Positions 1 through 12,849 of a DNA stretch of 64,000 nt are shown one piece after another. The stretch is taken from the NCBI GenBank assembly GCA_023512835.1, contig CM042091.1, positions 2,862,553-2,926,552 of the forward strand, read 5' to 3'. The position numbers and the translations under genes are program-made. The notes under the pieces are model-generated. The model saw only the letters and a program-made list of their open reading frames with translations. It was not told the origin of the DNA and ran no database searches. Numbering within the stretch: the stretch's first letter is position 1; every line of letters begins with the position of its first letter. Source of the stretch: Taxillus chinensis. Its lineage: Eukaryota; Streptophyta; Magnoliopsida; Santalales; Loranthaceae.

Positions 1-3000
1 AGCCTTTGATTCTTCAATTTTAGCAGAATTTCCCGCAGCAATTGCTTCATGCTTCACCAGCAGACGTTGCAAGTCATCATTCAATTTTAACCCCTCATTA
101 ATCAGGGACTCATTACTGAAATATATATATAAACCAAACAGATTTCAATGGTTGTGCTTTGTTAAGTTGAAAGACACAAAGAAGATGTAAGAATCTATCA
201 AATAATATGAGAACACAACTATATTACACACTACATACACATGTATGGTGTCATTTTTTACGAATAATAAAATTTATATCAATGCTTCCGAATTTCAATA
301 TAAATTAAATGTCTTACATGGGAAATTTAACAATTAAGTAGGTGAACCCATGAAAATATTAGGAATAGCAACGGATAAGTTCGAAACTAAGTATTGCTCG
401 ACCCGAACATGCATAGTTTTGATCTGAATCTGCCTCACCCTGATGGTTTGGGCAGTTCAGAGCAGAGTTTTTAACTTAAACTTATTTAAAAATATAGAAA
501 AATATTAAAAATAAATTTGAAGAGGTTATTCAAATACCTTATTCAGATGGGTTAAACTCAGCCACGACAGAACAGATTGGACTAAGATTGTTATCCCTAA
601 AAATATGTCTACCAATAGTTAGTTATGCGTGCGTAACACACCAATGTTTTAAACTAACTTGAAAACAAATTTAAAGAGGTCACATTAAAAACATTTCTAG
701 AGATCTGAGTCATTTTAAGACATCTCCATCCAGGGTGTGATTCTCACTCTATAGCAGTTAAGTAAACCATAAGGTTAAACTTTAAGAACCATGTCCTCAT
801 AGCCTACCCTTAGCCATGACATAAGAAAATGTGTTTAGGCAAATCTAAGTGTTATGGTTTGTTACACACTTGAAACATTTTCTACACCAACATTTGAACT
901 CTCAACATTTTATAATAATTTATGAACTACTTGGACATTCCCTCTAATTTTCCTTTTAATCATATCATGGATGATCATAATTAATTCAAGCATCATTAGA
1001 AGCAAGTCAATGATCTAATCATTGCCATAGTAATTAAAATTCATTTTGTTTTCATAGTAGTAGAACAAGCTTAGGGTGGATTAACAGTAAATGTTCCATG
1101 ACAAATTTTAGATGCTGTAGTAACATGGCATATTAACAAATTAACGAGTACACAGCACGAGCATTTGTCATTTTCTATAGAGTGAAAAGATAAAACAGAA
1201 GCTCTTACGAGGTTGAGTTAATAAGGTGTACCACTCTCTGCTTGTATGAACTACATTGTTGAACCAGGTCTACTATTACCTCCTCCTTAATTCCCTGGGA
1301 AAAAGTACAAAGACAAATATATAATTTTAAAAAATAAAAATAGGATTCATAAAATAACCTATATGACCCCAAGTTTTATTTGGTAAACCCAAAAAAATAA
1401 AGAAATCACATTAAAATGATTTAATAATCATGGCAATCAGGTTGAGCCTATTTCTTAAATTAGCATGTAGGGAATAATCTAACTACATTTTAAAATTTGA
1501 ACCAACTTATATATCTCAGGATATACCTCCTTTGAAGTTTTAAATTTTTTTGAATAAAACACGTAATTTCTATGTCAAACTGCAGAGGCAGTGCTCAGGA
1601 CAGGACAGGCATACAACTTAGAAATGGTAATCAAGGAATTTCATTCATTTTACTAATCTTTTTTGTCCTCCTGAAGAAAGGAATGTCATCAAAATCTGCA
1701 AACAATTAACCTAAAATCTTAAGGACAGACAAAAATTGATAGTTGGTTTGAACTCAGACCTGAGACCTTATAGAAAAGAGTTCTAGCAATAATCTAGGTT
1801 GTATCCGAAACCCACCTAACGTTACAAGCCTGAGAGTCAATGTAGTTGAACATTGATTGGAGTAGTTTTAAATTAACAACTTAACAGCATATACCTAAAT
1901 CTCGAATAATTGTGCTGAAAATGATGAATTCCTGTGTTCAAATCTTGTCATCCACTCTCATAAGCTTCAAGATTATTGCTCGACAAAGAAAAAGTTGTCT
2001 TATTAATGTCTCTTTTACCTCAGTTGGCCATCTTAAGAAATTATAACATTTCATATGCTTTACAGACGTGTAATCAGTCATTTTTATTGATATGATGATT
2101 TTTTTTAATATTATGACAAGCATATATGTCTTTTATGTTCTGGATTAAAGAAGCGGTCAGTGAAGTCAGGTTCAAGTTATAGTCTCCAAAGTACCTCTTT
2201 CTTCTCTGGGTCTAAAGCATTTAGCATTTCTGAAAGGACATCCATTATTCCACGTGCATTTTGGATTTCAGTCATGCTGAAAAAAAGACAGAAGAAACAG
2301 TTCAGAATACTACCACTGACATTGTAATAGAGAGAACCACTAACAGAGTAACAACAAATAACTGATGTCTTTGTACCTCAACGTGGGAACCTCAGAATCT
2401 TCAGTTGGTTCAACTTCCCCCTTATGGTTGTTAGGATTATGTGGATCATGAAGGTATGACCCAAAAGGATGATTTTGTTGAGGTGTAAATACGGGTGTAG
2501 AGTTGTCGGATCTTTTAGGAAAGATGGTTCCTAAATGCTGAGGAACGACCAAATAAATATAGTGAGAAATGTAGCATAACGCATGCGGTGTTGCACCAAG
2601 TTTTCAAATAAAAATCATACAAACAACTTGCTGTTAGTAGCATATGCCATTCAGTTTATGTTTGTCTTATTCAATGTTGGGCTTGTTTGTATCGTTGTAC
2701 TCAATGTTGCGTTTTCACATGGCTGCTGTTATAATTTTTATTTTCTTTACCTCATATATATGTAAGACCCCATCTCATAACAAGAATGTCCAACAGTACA
2801 TACCAGCAAGTCCTCATATGCAATGTAATATTGTGGGTATCTAGCCCTTGTTCCTCCAAAAGCTTCTTGCCAAGTGTCTATTAAAATCAAAATCTTTTCC
2901 CTGACACGATAATCTATCTGCATAGGAAGAACATGACTATGTGACCAAATCTAACCAAAAAATAAGTGGAAGCATGAAGAGATAAAACTAGGAAAAACAT

Positions 3001-4195
3001 GCAATCTACATTGCAACCTTCTTTTTTGCCATCTTCACCATCTTTCGGGGAATATCTTTGTGTGCTACATGCATATGGATAATGTCCCCACAGTTCATCA
3101 TAATTGTCTCCAGAAGCTAGCAGCACATTTAAGCAAGAATTAGAACAAAATGGCTTAAAACTTCGAATGATATGCAAATTATAAATAAAAATACTCCAGA
3201 AGTATGCTCAAGGCAGTGATGCTAGGAGAGGGTTCTCCTCTTCACCTCTGATAATAGTTTCAGAGATCTGTCCTCACTAAAACTAAGTCTAGAGAAGGAG
3301 AAACGTTGACAATAGCAAAAGAGGTAAAACGTATGTTGGGTTCTTACTGTGAGAGTAAGAAGTTGGACCTTTGGATTCCTCCTTCTAAGACGCTTCCTGA
3401 TACCTTTGACAACTTCTTTGGCTTGTCTGGTGATCAACATGCAGTACATGGAGATTCAGTATCAAGGAAATATCCTTGGCATAAGAACTTAGAATAAAAC
3501 TAAGAACTTTTTCATTGGAAGGCACAGAAAGAGTCAACATGTAAACCCACTTAGCATGCATATTCATCCTCACATTAAATATGTGTGCAACTAGAACAAA
3601 CTACAATATAGACGTTAATTATGTCAGTATGTTAAAATACAATTCATTAAGCAGTAGCAACTTAATCAATTGATCATTGATCAATGAGTTTCATACAGCA
3701 GCCATATATGGTGTGGAAATATGATCTTGCCCTTCTATTCTCAGGCCCATTAAAAAACAAAAAACAAAAAACACACAAAAAAAGAGAGAACAGAATGGAA
3801 TGTAGGGAAAAAATAAAACACAAACGTTAAAGTTTTGCATCGACATCCTGAATGTCATATTATCAAATTAAACTCAATTCCACTCAACACGATCGCTTGC
3901 ATAAAATTTCAATTCTAACCCAGATTTTGTTAATTATTACAATTTTGGTTAGGCCAAAATGTATATTTCAAAATGGTGATTAAAAATGTTGAAGACGAAC
4001 AAACAAACACGCAAGCAAACAAACGCAAATGCTATAGAAACCTCAAAACCTCAAATAGGTCGATTAAAATGAGAAGAAAAAAGAAGATCTCACGTACCCA
4101 ATGTCGTGATTCAAAATGTCGCAGATTTCAGCATTCTTTGCCCAATCGGGTCCGATCAGCATATCATTCGTGGCTCGTTCCACCAGAGAATTCAC

Positions 4196-4198
<3 letters not shown>
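1..4198 (-). CDS. TOM1-like (TOL) VHS-GAT protein, 5' part of gene
   Basis: Ubiquitin-binding adaptor of the TOM1-like family, which sorts ubiquitinated membrane proteins on endosomes as an ESCRT-0 substitute in plants. I assembled eight exons: 4098-4198, 3348-3426, 3018-3116, 2804-2917, 2377-2537, 2195-2276, 1209-1294 and 1-115. All junctions are GT-AG with matching phases, giving 279 codons. The start is the ATG at 4198-4196 ([20 protein letters not shown]), the usual TOL N-terminus. The VHS domain covers about residues 1-131 ([50 protein letters not shown]). A linker of about 54 residues follows. The GAT domain begins near residue 185 ([54 protein letters not shown]). The C-terminal tail lies outside the window. 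The family call is firm; which TOL paralogue it is cannot be told. Confidence 0.93.
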
Positions 4199-4199
<1 letters not shown>

Positions 4200-4237
<38 letters not shown>

Positions 4238-4290
4238 GTCTCTCTGTTCTTCTGTCTCTCTCTCTCTCTCTGTTCTTCTATCTCTCTCTG
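4200..4290. repeat. TC/GA microsatellite forming the TOL leader
   Basis: An uninterrupted (CT)n run at 4200-4233 is followed by imperfect TCTG/TCTC repeats to about 4290. Read on the gene's strand it is a GA-rich leader ending one base before the ATG of the TOL gene. Such GA/CT leaders are common in plant 5' UTRs and can bind BPC/GAGA-type factors; that role here is inference. Confidence 0.9.
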
Positions 4291-4299
4291 TTCTTTTCG

Positions 4300-7200
4300 T
4301 TTCTTTCTTAACCAGAAATGCTGAGAGGCCCGTTGTAACCAGAATTGCGAATGGGGCAATCGAAAAGTGCCACCTGTCCCTTTACCGACAGGCCACATGG
4401 CGTGTCGACGACGCATCCGGGCCCGATATGGCTGACCTAAAAAGGAAAAGCACCCGTAATATTGATTTGTTTTTTAAAACAAAAACAAAAAAACAAACAA
4501 ATCAACCGGATGCATGGTGTAAAACCCTTAAACAAAAAAATTAAAAACAATATCACCCCAATAAAAATAATAACTTACCTCAATATATTATTTAATTTTA
4601 CTTTTAAAAAAATTGTAACAAAAAAATAAATAAAAATATTTAATTATAAAACAAAACACCATACAAATACAATAATGTGGAGTTTTTTTAAAGGTATATT
4701 TAATTTTTTTTTGTTTTTACATAAATAGCCTTAAATTTATACTATTTTAATTCCCTTATTCTTTCTCAACTTGTTTCTACAACAAGAGGGAGATAAAGAA
4801 CGGTATATGTGTGTAAAAGGAGAGATAAAAGTAGGCTAACTCGAGTAAGTTTAGCTGAATTCGAATTGAGCTTGTATAATAATTGAGTCAAGCTTAGTCG
4901 AACGAATATCATGCGAATTGTCAATTATATAAAAAACTTATTCTAAATTTTACTCATTTTCAAAAAAATGTATACATCCCATTTCCTATAATTTTTCTAT
5001 TATATTAAAATAATATTCTTATTTATTTTTTTTCTCCTAGTTATATTTATTATATTTATTAAAAAACATATGTATCAAACAAAATATAAAAAATTATAGA
5101 ACAAATTTATATGGAATGAATAGTATATCCCCAAATTAAGGGAAGTATTATTCATTCTCTACATTCAAATCTTACTTTAAGGATCTAAATATGAGCATAT
5201 TTTAGAGTTTTTTTTTTCAAATTTTATCCATATATTTTGGAAAAAATAAAAATTAATGGAACCCAAATGCTTTAAATGAGTAAAAGAAAGTTAAAATAAA
5301 ATGAAAAACATATTATTTTAATAATAATATAAAAAAATTAGTGGTGAAGTTGAAATTGTAAAATGACTTCTCACATATGAAAAACTATCTACATATGGAT
5401 TAAAAATAAAGAATAATGTTGGAGAGGCTATAATAAAACAAATATGAACCATAATCCTATTTATATGGAAACCAAGCAATAATGGGTATAGTTAGCAACA
5501 TATAATCTCCCTGACATATTAACTATAAGCCTCTAAACAATTTGTCATATTCCATACAAAATTCATATAGAAACACAAATAGGAAATTGAATAAGGAAGC
5601 CCTAACCTTTAAAATTAAATGGAAGAATGAAGCAATGACTACAACAATAACCCAATAAATCTAATAATATTGATCACATAGAGACACAAAAAGGAAATTA
5701 AATACCAAAGCACATTGTCACCCATGAACTCTGATTTGAGCTAAATAATCATTAAAAAATCTTGTATCAACGAACACATCATACATACATTTATTTTCCT
5801 TAAAAACTCATTCATAATAACTCACCTCAACCATCTATAAAATATTAAATGTTATATCTTGCCAAACAACTAACTATAAATGACCTAAACATAACTCTTT
5901 ACATAGCAGGTAAAGTTTATGAAAATGACACTTAATGGATGAGTGATTTAGTTTTGTATGTGACAACACACTACTGGTAGAGTGATATATTTGTTTTAAA
6001 AAAATGAATCACTTCACTTATAGCATAGTATCCCATGCACAATCGGTGTGTGATTGGTGTGCATTATATTTGCACGAAAACCTTTTCCGAATTAGGGATT
6101 GCCATGAACAAAACCTTGTGTGTTCTTTCACAACTTCCATAGGCGAAATATGAGTGTGGGAGAGTGTTAATATTTCTTATTCATGCTCAAACGAGTTGGA
6201 TGACAATGAGGTTTTTGTATACTAACGACAACATGCGAAGGATATTAAAACACTAGTAAACCACACAATCGCACATGACATTTAAAGAGTGTAGTTTTTG
6301 CGGGCACATACCAGTGAATGTCTCTACTTGAGTTTGTCATTATTTTATTATTCTTTTCTTCTATTATATATATTCAAGGGTTGAAAAAAAAAACTATTTT
6401 AAAAATCTAATCAAAACACAATTTTTTGTAGTATATTGTATATATAAAAGATGATAAAGATAAAATTATTATAAAATGTAATAAAGTAAGTTGTAAATGA
6501 AAGACAGGCGATAACAAAGAGAAAAAATATATTATGAATTAATTCTTTGTAAAAAAGCAAAGACAACGATTTTTTTTTTTTTGTAAAAAATCAAAGACAA
6601 TAGAAATTTTTTTATAAAAAAACAAAAACAACAAACAATTAGTTGTAAAAAAAGCAAAGATAAGAAGCATAATAGAATAGATACATTTCAATTAAGAGGA
6701 GAATATATTGGAAAACTTGATAAGTGAAAATGGCTATATGTTTGGTATGCGTTTTTATGTTTTAGTTTCATGACTTTTTTATTTTATTAGAATTTGAATC
6801 TGATTTTAATTATTGAAAAAGCATTTGAATCTTATTAAATAATGTTTTAAAAATAATTTGAAAATTGAAGTAAAAGGTGTTTTAAAAATAACACACTTTA
6901 TTTAAACTAGAATTAAAATTATTATTTTAATTATTAGTAGTGACCTAATTATCTTTTAGTTAAAATTTAATTTAAGAATTTATTTTTATAAAATTTAACT
7001 ATAAATTTTTTTATCTCATTAGTCTTTTAACTATTTTAATAAAATGTTAATTTTATCTTTTAAAGTAGTAGTGAGCTGTGGGGATGAGCCCCGTCCTCCC
7101 TATCTCGCATCACTATATAGATCAGATGTAAGGGAAATATATCACAGTGCGTCAGTAATGGTGACGAGGGCTACTCTCCTCTCTTGGCAATTCCTCTTAT

Positions 7201-7680
7201 CTTCTTTCAAATAAAGATCACGATGATGTCAATTTTCATTAGCCAGAGATGGAAGAAGAATATGGAGAGTTGGAGCATGTGAGAGCATTTATAATAACCT
7301 CAATAGACTTTGATTATAATTTAGTCTAATAATGAGCTTTTATAAATTATAGCTAGCTTAATTTTAGGTTATGAAGTAATAGCCTCAATAAAATTTCTCT
7401 CCCTACACCCTGCAACCTCCTCTCTCACTTGCTATCATGCCGCCACCTCCTCTTGCTCCATCGCCTATTCTCCCATTTGACCAGTCATTATTTTAACTTT
7501 TACTTATTAATTATCTACTGACTAGCGAAAACTATGAAATAAGTAATTCTCATCCTCTTTTTTTTTTCTTTTTTTTTTGGAGCAATGCTATTATTTATGC
7601 GGGGAAAAAAAGTTAGGCTTGCAAAATTAAAATGCTTATGTCAATAATTACAAACTGAAGTATCAATAAAAATAATCCAA
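4300..7680. other. Intergenic, AT-rich, no gene seen
   Basis: No supported coding region. The first few hundred bases must hold the TOL promoter. The rest is AT-rich with A/T homopolymers. The stretch around 5170-5370 resembles one at 10350-10640 (shared core at about 5283 and 10530), so it may be a copy of an AT-rich dispersed repeat. Confidence 0.6.
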
Positions 7681-7684
7681 AACT

Positions 7685-7708
7685 CGCTAGAGGAAGGGGT
7701 CGAACCTT

Positions 7709-7741
<33 letters not shown>

Positions 7742-7758
7742 AACTGAGCTAATCCAGC
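7685..7758 (-). tRNA. tRNA-Asn (GUU)
   Basis: A 74-nt cloverleaf on the minus strand. The D-arm/A-box (TAGCTCAGTTGGTTAGAGC) and T-arm/B-box (GGTTCGACCC) are intact. The anticodon stem TGTGG/CCACA encloses the loop CTGTTAA with anticodon GTT. The T-stem GAAGG/CCTTC is complete. The acceptor stem pairs except at its inner end, where T7 faces C66; G4-T69 is a wobble pair. A T-run directly after the 3' end suits Pol III termination. No CCA is encoded, as expected for a nuclear gene. It is probably functional, but the mismatch leaves some doubt. Confidence 0.93.
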
Positions 7759-7829
7759 TACGTCTTCGAATCGAAAAACGAAACTACTTATTTCATCACT
7801 TTAGTAACCCAACCAATTACCGGTACTAC

Positions 7830-10346
7830 TTGGGTAGACCCGAATCAATGCACCAAACGGGTCCTCCTCTTCTCCAGTTCTCCCGTCTCGAGAAGCCTGG
7901 TAGCCCTCCGCTCTCTCTTTCTCTCTCCTCTGCAAACCCAGAACACCTTGTTCCTCTTATCACTACTTCACTGCCCTCTCCTTCTCTTCTCGCAGTCACC
8001 GAAACCCCCTCCCCCGCCCTCTCTATCTTTCCCGCCGAGTCCACTCTTGTCTCACCGACGGGAGGCCCATGAGCTCTGCAGAAACGGGTCTGGCCACGGA
8101 GGAGGCCGAGGCCGTTGGGTTCAACATGAAAAGAGCTGAAGGTAGGGACAAGATCGTTAATCCAAGAAACCTTCAATTGAAGGTACGCTGTACGCAAGCT
8201 CAATCCCATCAATACCATCTGCTATGCTCATGTTTGTTTGTTTGTTCTGTTTTTATCTTTTACTTTTAATGATTTCAAGAACTGGGTTTGTTTCATATTC
8301 CTGTGTTTTTGGTGTTTCTGCGAGGAAGGTTTAATTTTTTTACTTGTCCTGAGTATTGGGTCTGGTTATTTTTTCGAAGTTATATTCAAGGGCCCGTAAT
8401 TTTTTTTAAAAATTTTAAATTATCCAGACTTGGGCTTCGAGAAAGAGAGAGATTTGAGCTTGGATTACTGTTGGGGACTGGGATGGATGCACAAGCTACA
8501 TCCCCGTCAGTGAATTTCCTCGAATTACTGTACATATTAATGTCCGTTGAATTTCCTTTGTTATCTTAATTAATCATATAGCATGACTTCCTTTTTACTT
8601 GTAACGGATGATACAGATTTTGGGGACCGGGATGGACACACAAGATACATCGCCGTCAGTGCTGCTTTTCTTGGACAAAAAAAGGTTTATATTCAATGCT
8701 GGGGAGGTAAACATTGGATGATACTAACATATGGAGCCTAATCCACTATAATAGCATCCTTGTTTTACTTTACTAAACAAGGTTATATTCATATTTTGAG
8801 ATTAATATCTCTACTATGTTAAATTTGTTCCAAAATCTCAGTAAGGATGAGGCAGATAATTCTGATTTAATGAGTTTTTAGAGGTACTTGTTGGCTTGCT
8901 GCAGTGTAATTCAGGGCTTGGTATAGCTTAAACTGAAAAATAAATATTGTTCAGCATTTCATATTATCACAGAATGTATCCTGTAGTAAGGTCGCTACTG
9001 ATAATTAGTACTGAGACTTGTGTGCTTGTCAATGTACCCTATAATTAGACAATTGCTGGGATTGTATGATTATGATTATGTATAAGGATTTTCTTACAAA
9101 CCTTCCAGGGTACTTTATATTTAAAATGTTAATCTCATTCCAGGAATTGTAGCGCGTTTCTGTACTGAGCATAAGATTAAACTACCAAAGGTATGAGATA
9201 TCCAAGAATTTCATGTGTGTTCCTTATAGAATTATACTGTTTATGGGGATTTTTCCTGATTGATTAATTATATATGTATTTCTATACAGATAGATCACAT
9301 ATTTCTGTTCTGTCTGTTTGAAAACTGCTGGTGGGGCTTCCAGGTTTGTTCTTTTGAGATCTGCTTCAGATTTAGTGGATAAACCGATATAAGTGTCTTC
9401 TTTGTATTCTGATAATTATTCCAAATGTCAGGTTCCAACTTCAATATTTTCTTGTGATACAATGAAATGGTTGTATGTTTGAAAGATGTTCAATTTCTTC
9501 TTTGCGCCACAGGTCTGCTGTTGACTTTGGCTGGCATTGAAGAAATAGGAATGACTGAGTAGCAATATGATTCATCTGACATCTGTCACGTATTCATATT
9601 CCACCATCAGTTTGATGTTCATATTCAATAAAGATTGCACCATACTATCTATTACTTTAATTTTCTCCCTATTATTCGAAGGTCAAAATATGGGTCTGTC
9701 AGATCTCAACTATTTAGTTATGCTATGCGGTCATTTATTCCGAAGGATGCCATGATTCACACACATGGCTTTGTGTCCCCAAAGGGTCCCAATGGGGTTG
9801 CTGTTTCTGATCGAAGGATGCCATGATTCATTGTTATTGTTAATGATGAAGTTGTCAAAATATCAGCAATTCCTCTTATGCCAGTTCCCTTTCCCTTGGA
9901 AGGGTCACAGTATTCTCCAGAAAGGGGTATCAAAGTGAGGAAGCAAATTTCAGAACTCTTCTCACCCAGAAGCTTGTGCCAAACTTCTGAGCTTGTGAAG
10001 CAAGGTGAGATTTCTGTGATTTATGTTTGTGAACTGCCTGAAATTCATGGAAAGTTCGGCCCTGCAAAAGCTGTGGCTCTTGGACTCTGACCTGGGCCAA
10101 AATATCGTCAACTTCAACTTGGGAAATCGGTGGAGTATGACTATCAAAATATCATGGTGAGTCTTAATATAAATATGAGATTAGAAGCTTGTTAATTCTG
10201 TTCATTAAGTGTATGTTCTACATAAGTGAATGCTTTATTTCCTTACTGTCTAGGTTAATCCAAGTGATGTAATGGACCCTCCTATCCCAGGTCCTATTGA
10301 ACCATTGGTTGACTGCCTAACATCATCTGATATATGCAAGAATTAG
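7830..10346 (+). pseudogene. Truncated long-form tRNase Z (ELAC2/TRZ-type) pseudogene
   Basis: Long-form tRNase Z cuts 3' trailers from pre-tRNAs. Only its N-terminal half is recognisable here, still split by splice-site-like junctions. Matching pieces are: KRAEGRDK then VRKLNPINTICYAH (to 8231), ILGTGMDTQDTSPSV (8617-8706), RFCTEHKIKLPK (to 9190), IDHIF plus TAGG (9290-9343), LLLTLAGIEE (from 9513), SFIPKDAMIHTHGF (around 9730), SELVKQGEISVIYVCELPE and FGPAKAVALGL (to 10087), and NPSDVMDPPIPGP (10254-10346). Lesions include a 7-bp duplication at 8183-8195, TAG at 9150-9152 where the family has Gln, a net one-base loss in 9290-9343, further shifts near 9690-9740, and TGA at 10088-10090. The catalytic HxHxDH half is missing. 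The extent upstream of 8069 is uncertain. This is a dead copy; a functional gene should exist elsewhere. Confidence 0.87.
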
Positions 10347-12849
10347 AGCATTTTCAATATGGCTTTCCAAATCCCAAAAAAGTAATGAAATACAATCTTC
10401 ATTTTCCTTTTTGCATTTGAAGAATGATATAGTTACTTTTTATTTTTGAAAAATAACTATTTATTTTTTATATTATATAATAATATTATTTTTTCTTATT
10501 TGGTCTTTCCGCATGTGTTAATAAAGAAAGAGAAAAAGTTAAAATAAAATGGAAGAAATATTATTTAATAAAAATAAAGATAACTTGAAAAAAATATTGA
10601 ATTGAAAATGACTCCAATAAAGAGTAGTGTAGGAGATGACCTTATATCCTGTAAATTCTTTGGGAAAAACTGATAGAAGGTGGCAAGACTTTAAATTATG
10701 TAATTCATTTGAGTCCAGTGTCAGGGACCCTTGCTTACCTGAATTGGATAAAGATATTTTGTGACACCCAACATGTGATAGCGGGACATGAAATTTAAGT
10801 TATCATTCAAGGAAAAAAGCCTGAAGCTTTTTTAATAAAAAATAAAATAATTTAAAAAAAAAACACAGAGAAGTGGGGTGTATATTTAATAGCGGGGTTG
10901 GGGCAGCGACGGAGCTCCAAAGGCAGAGGGAGGAAAGAAAATACAAAAAATAAATAATGAAAACACCTAACGGTGTTTTCATTTTGAGTAAATTAAAAAC
11001 ATATGTTTTTGAATTTTAAAAAAAAAAGTATGCTTGCCAAACAAGTTACATTGGCTATTTTCTGTATTTTAATAAAAAAATCAACCGTAAAGAACTGGCG
11101 CCAAACAGACTCATAGAGTCTATTTTAATAGTATTTAGGTCCAATTTTCTATTTTGGCCTAAGGGGGGGAGTCATGTGTCCCTTGACACTATCCACGTAC
11201 TGCTAGTTTGTATAACTAGCTTTCATAAAAAGTAAGTTCATATGGATCTCAAAATTTCCACTTTTGTGGGAGAATTCACGGTCTTACAAATGAATTTAGA
11301 GTTATGACTTTTAGTTATATATTACTTAAAGTTGAATTTAACCAAAATTCAAAATGTTTAATTTAGTTACTTATCAAACAAAAAAAATGTTTAATTTAGT
11401 CAATCAAATCCACTATAAATCATTATTTAACAAAATAAACTGAGTCCGAGTTTTCCTTTTAAATTTGCTATTACATGTGATCCCTTCGGAAAAATACCAC
11501 GTAATTATAAAAAATGATAATTACAAAAAATGATAATTATAAAGAATGATAAAGAATGACTTATAGTTTGGTGTATTGACGCATGGCATTATTACTTTAC
11601 TTAATCTTGCTTCTTCAATTTATTTTGGTTTAGAAAAATCTAAGTTCAATCAAGATTTGTTTGCATTCGTCCTATGTGACAGAAGAACCCAAATAAACAG
11701 CATGTAGAGTCATAAAGAAATTAAAAAACAGACTGAATTTGATGGCTGGCTTAAAATTTTTAAATTTTGATAACTTAAAATCTTATTTTTAAAAATATTA
11801 TTATTTTTAAAAATAATAGATTCGATAAATTTAAAAGTATTTATGAGTCATGAAAATTTATCACTCATAATTTTTAAAAATAATTATATTTTAAAAAATA
11901 ATAAGAAATTATCCAACGTAACCTTAAATTTTCCAAAGCGATTGGAACTTGAATTTTTAAATGGAAGTTTAAATTAGTGACTCAATTTTTTACATGGAAG
12001 TTTAAATTAGTGAATTATGATTACTGTATATAATTTTTTTAGTTTTCGCTGAATTCGAAGTTTCTATTTTCAATCATACTCAACTAGTTGAAGTGTAATT
12101 GAAACTCAAAATTTTGTATTGGAGTTTAAGCTTGTCAATTTTAATGACCAATCTCAAAATTTTGAGTTTAAGCATGTAAAATTTTAAGATGAGCGCAAAT
12201 TCAATTAGAAAATTTTAAAAAATAAATAAAAAAAATACTTAAAATTTAATATATTTATTTTTTAAAATTTTTTAATTAAATTTATATAAAAATTAATCAT
12301 TAGATCATCCTAAAATTTTACAAGATGAAAATTTCATGAATATTCAATCTAACAGTTAATATCACAAGATGAAAATTAATTATTAAATCATCCAAACTAT
12401 TAATAAAATTATATCACGCACCAAACTCTCGCACAATCTCGTATACCACTAATATCACTTTGTTATAATAAAGACAAACAAAGATAATGGATAACACAAA
12501 AACACATATTTAATATTTAACGTGATTCACTAATAATAATACGTTAGTAAGGCATAAGAAAGGAATGTTTTATTAATTAGTAGTATATTTTAGGCATTTT
12601 GTTTTTTACAGCAAGTAACATTACTCCTTATTAATTTTATAAATGGGTGCAAATTACATATTACGATAACTCAAATCTGCCAGACAAAGTAAAATACGAG
12701 CAAGACAGCTGTTGAGCAAGGAAATATCGAGCATACCTGCACCGATTCAAGGCAGACAGGAATATTTTAGGGGTGCAAATAATTTTTTTTACCATCCTAT
12801 AGCCCAATTAAACTTTAATTTGTCATGTCCCTGTAAAAACAGCACAGCG
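10347..12849. other. Intergenic, AT-rich, no gene seen
   Basis: Begins where the tRNase Z relic is cut off. The segment 10350-10640 looks like an AT-rich mobile or dispersed repeat and shares a core with 5170-5370. The remainder is homopolymer-rich with no supported reading frame. Confidence 0.55.

Noticed and set aside
3973..4544. Open frames on the plus strand across the TC repeat
   Set aside because: Ser-Leu repeats from the microsatellite, antisense to the first exon and leader of the TOL gene.
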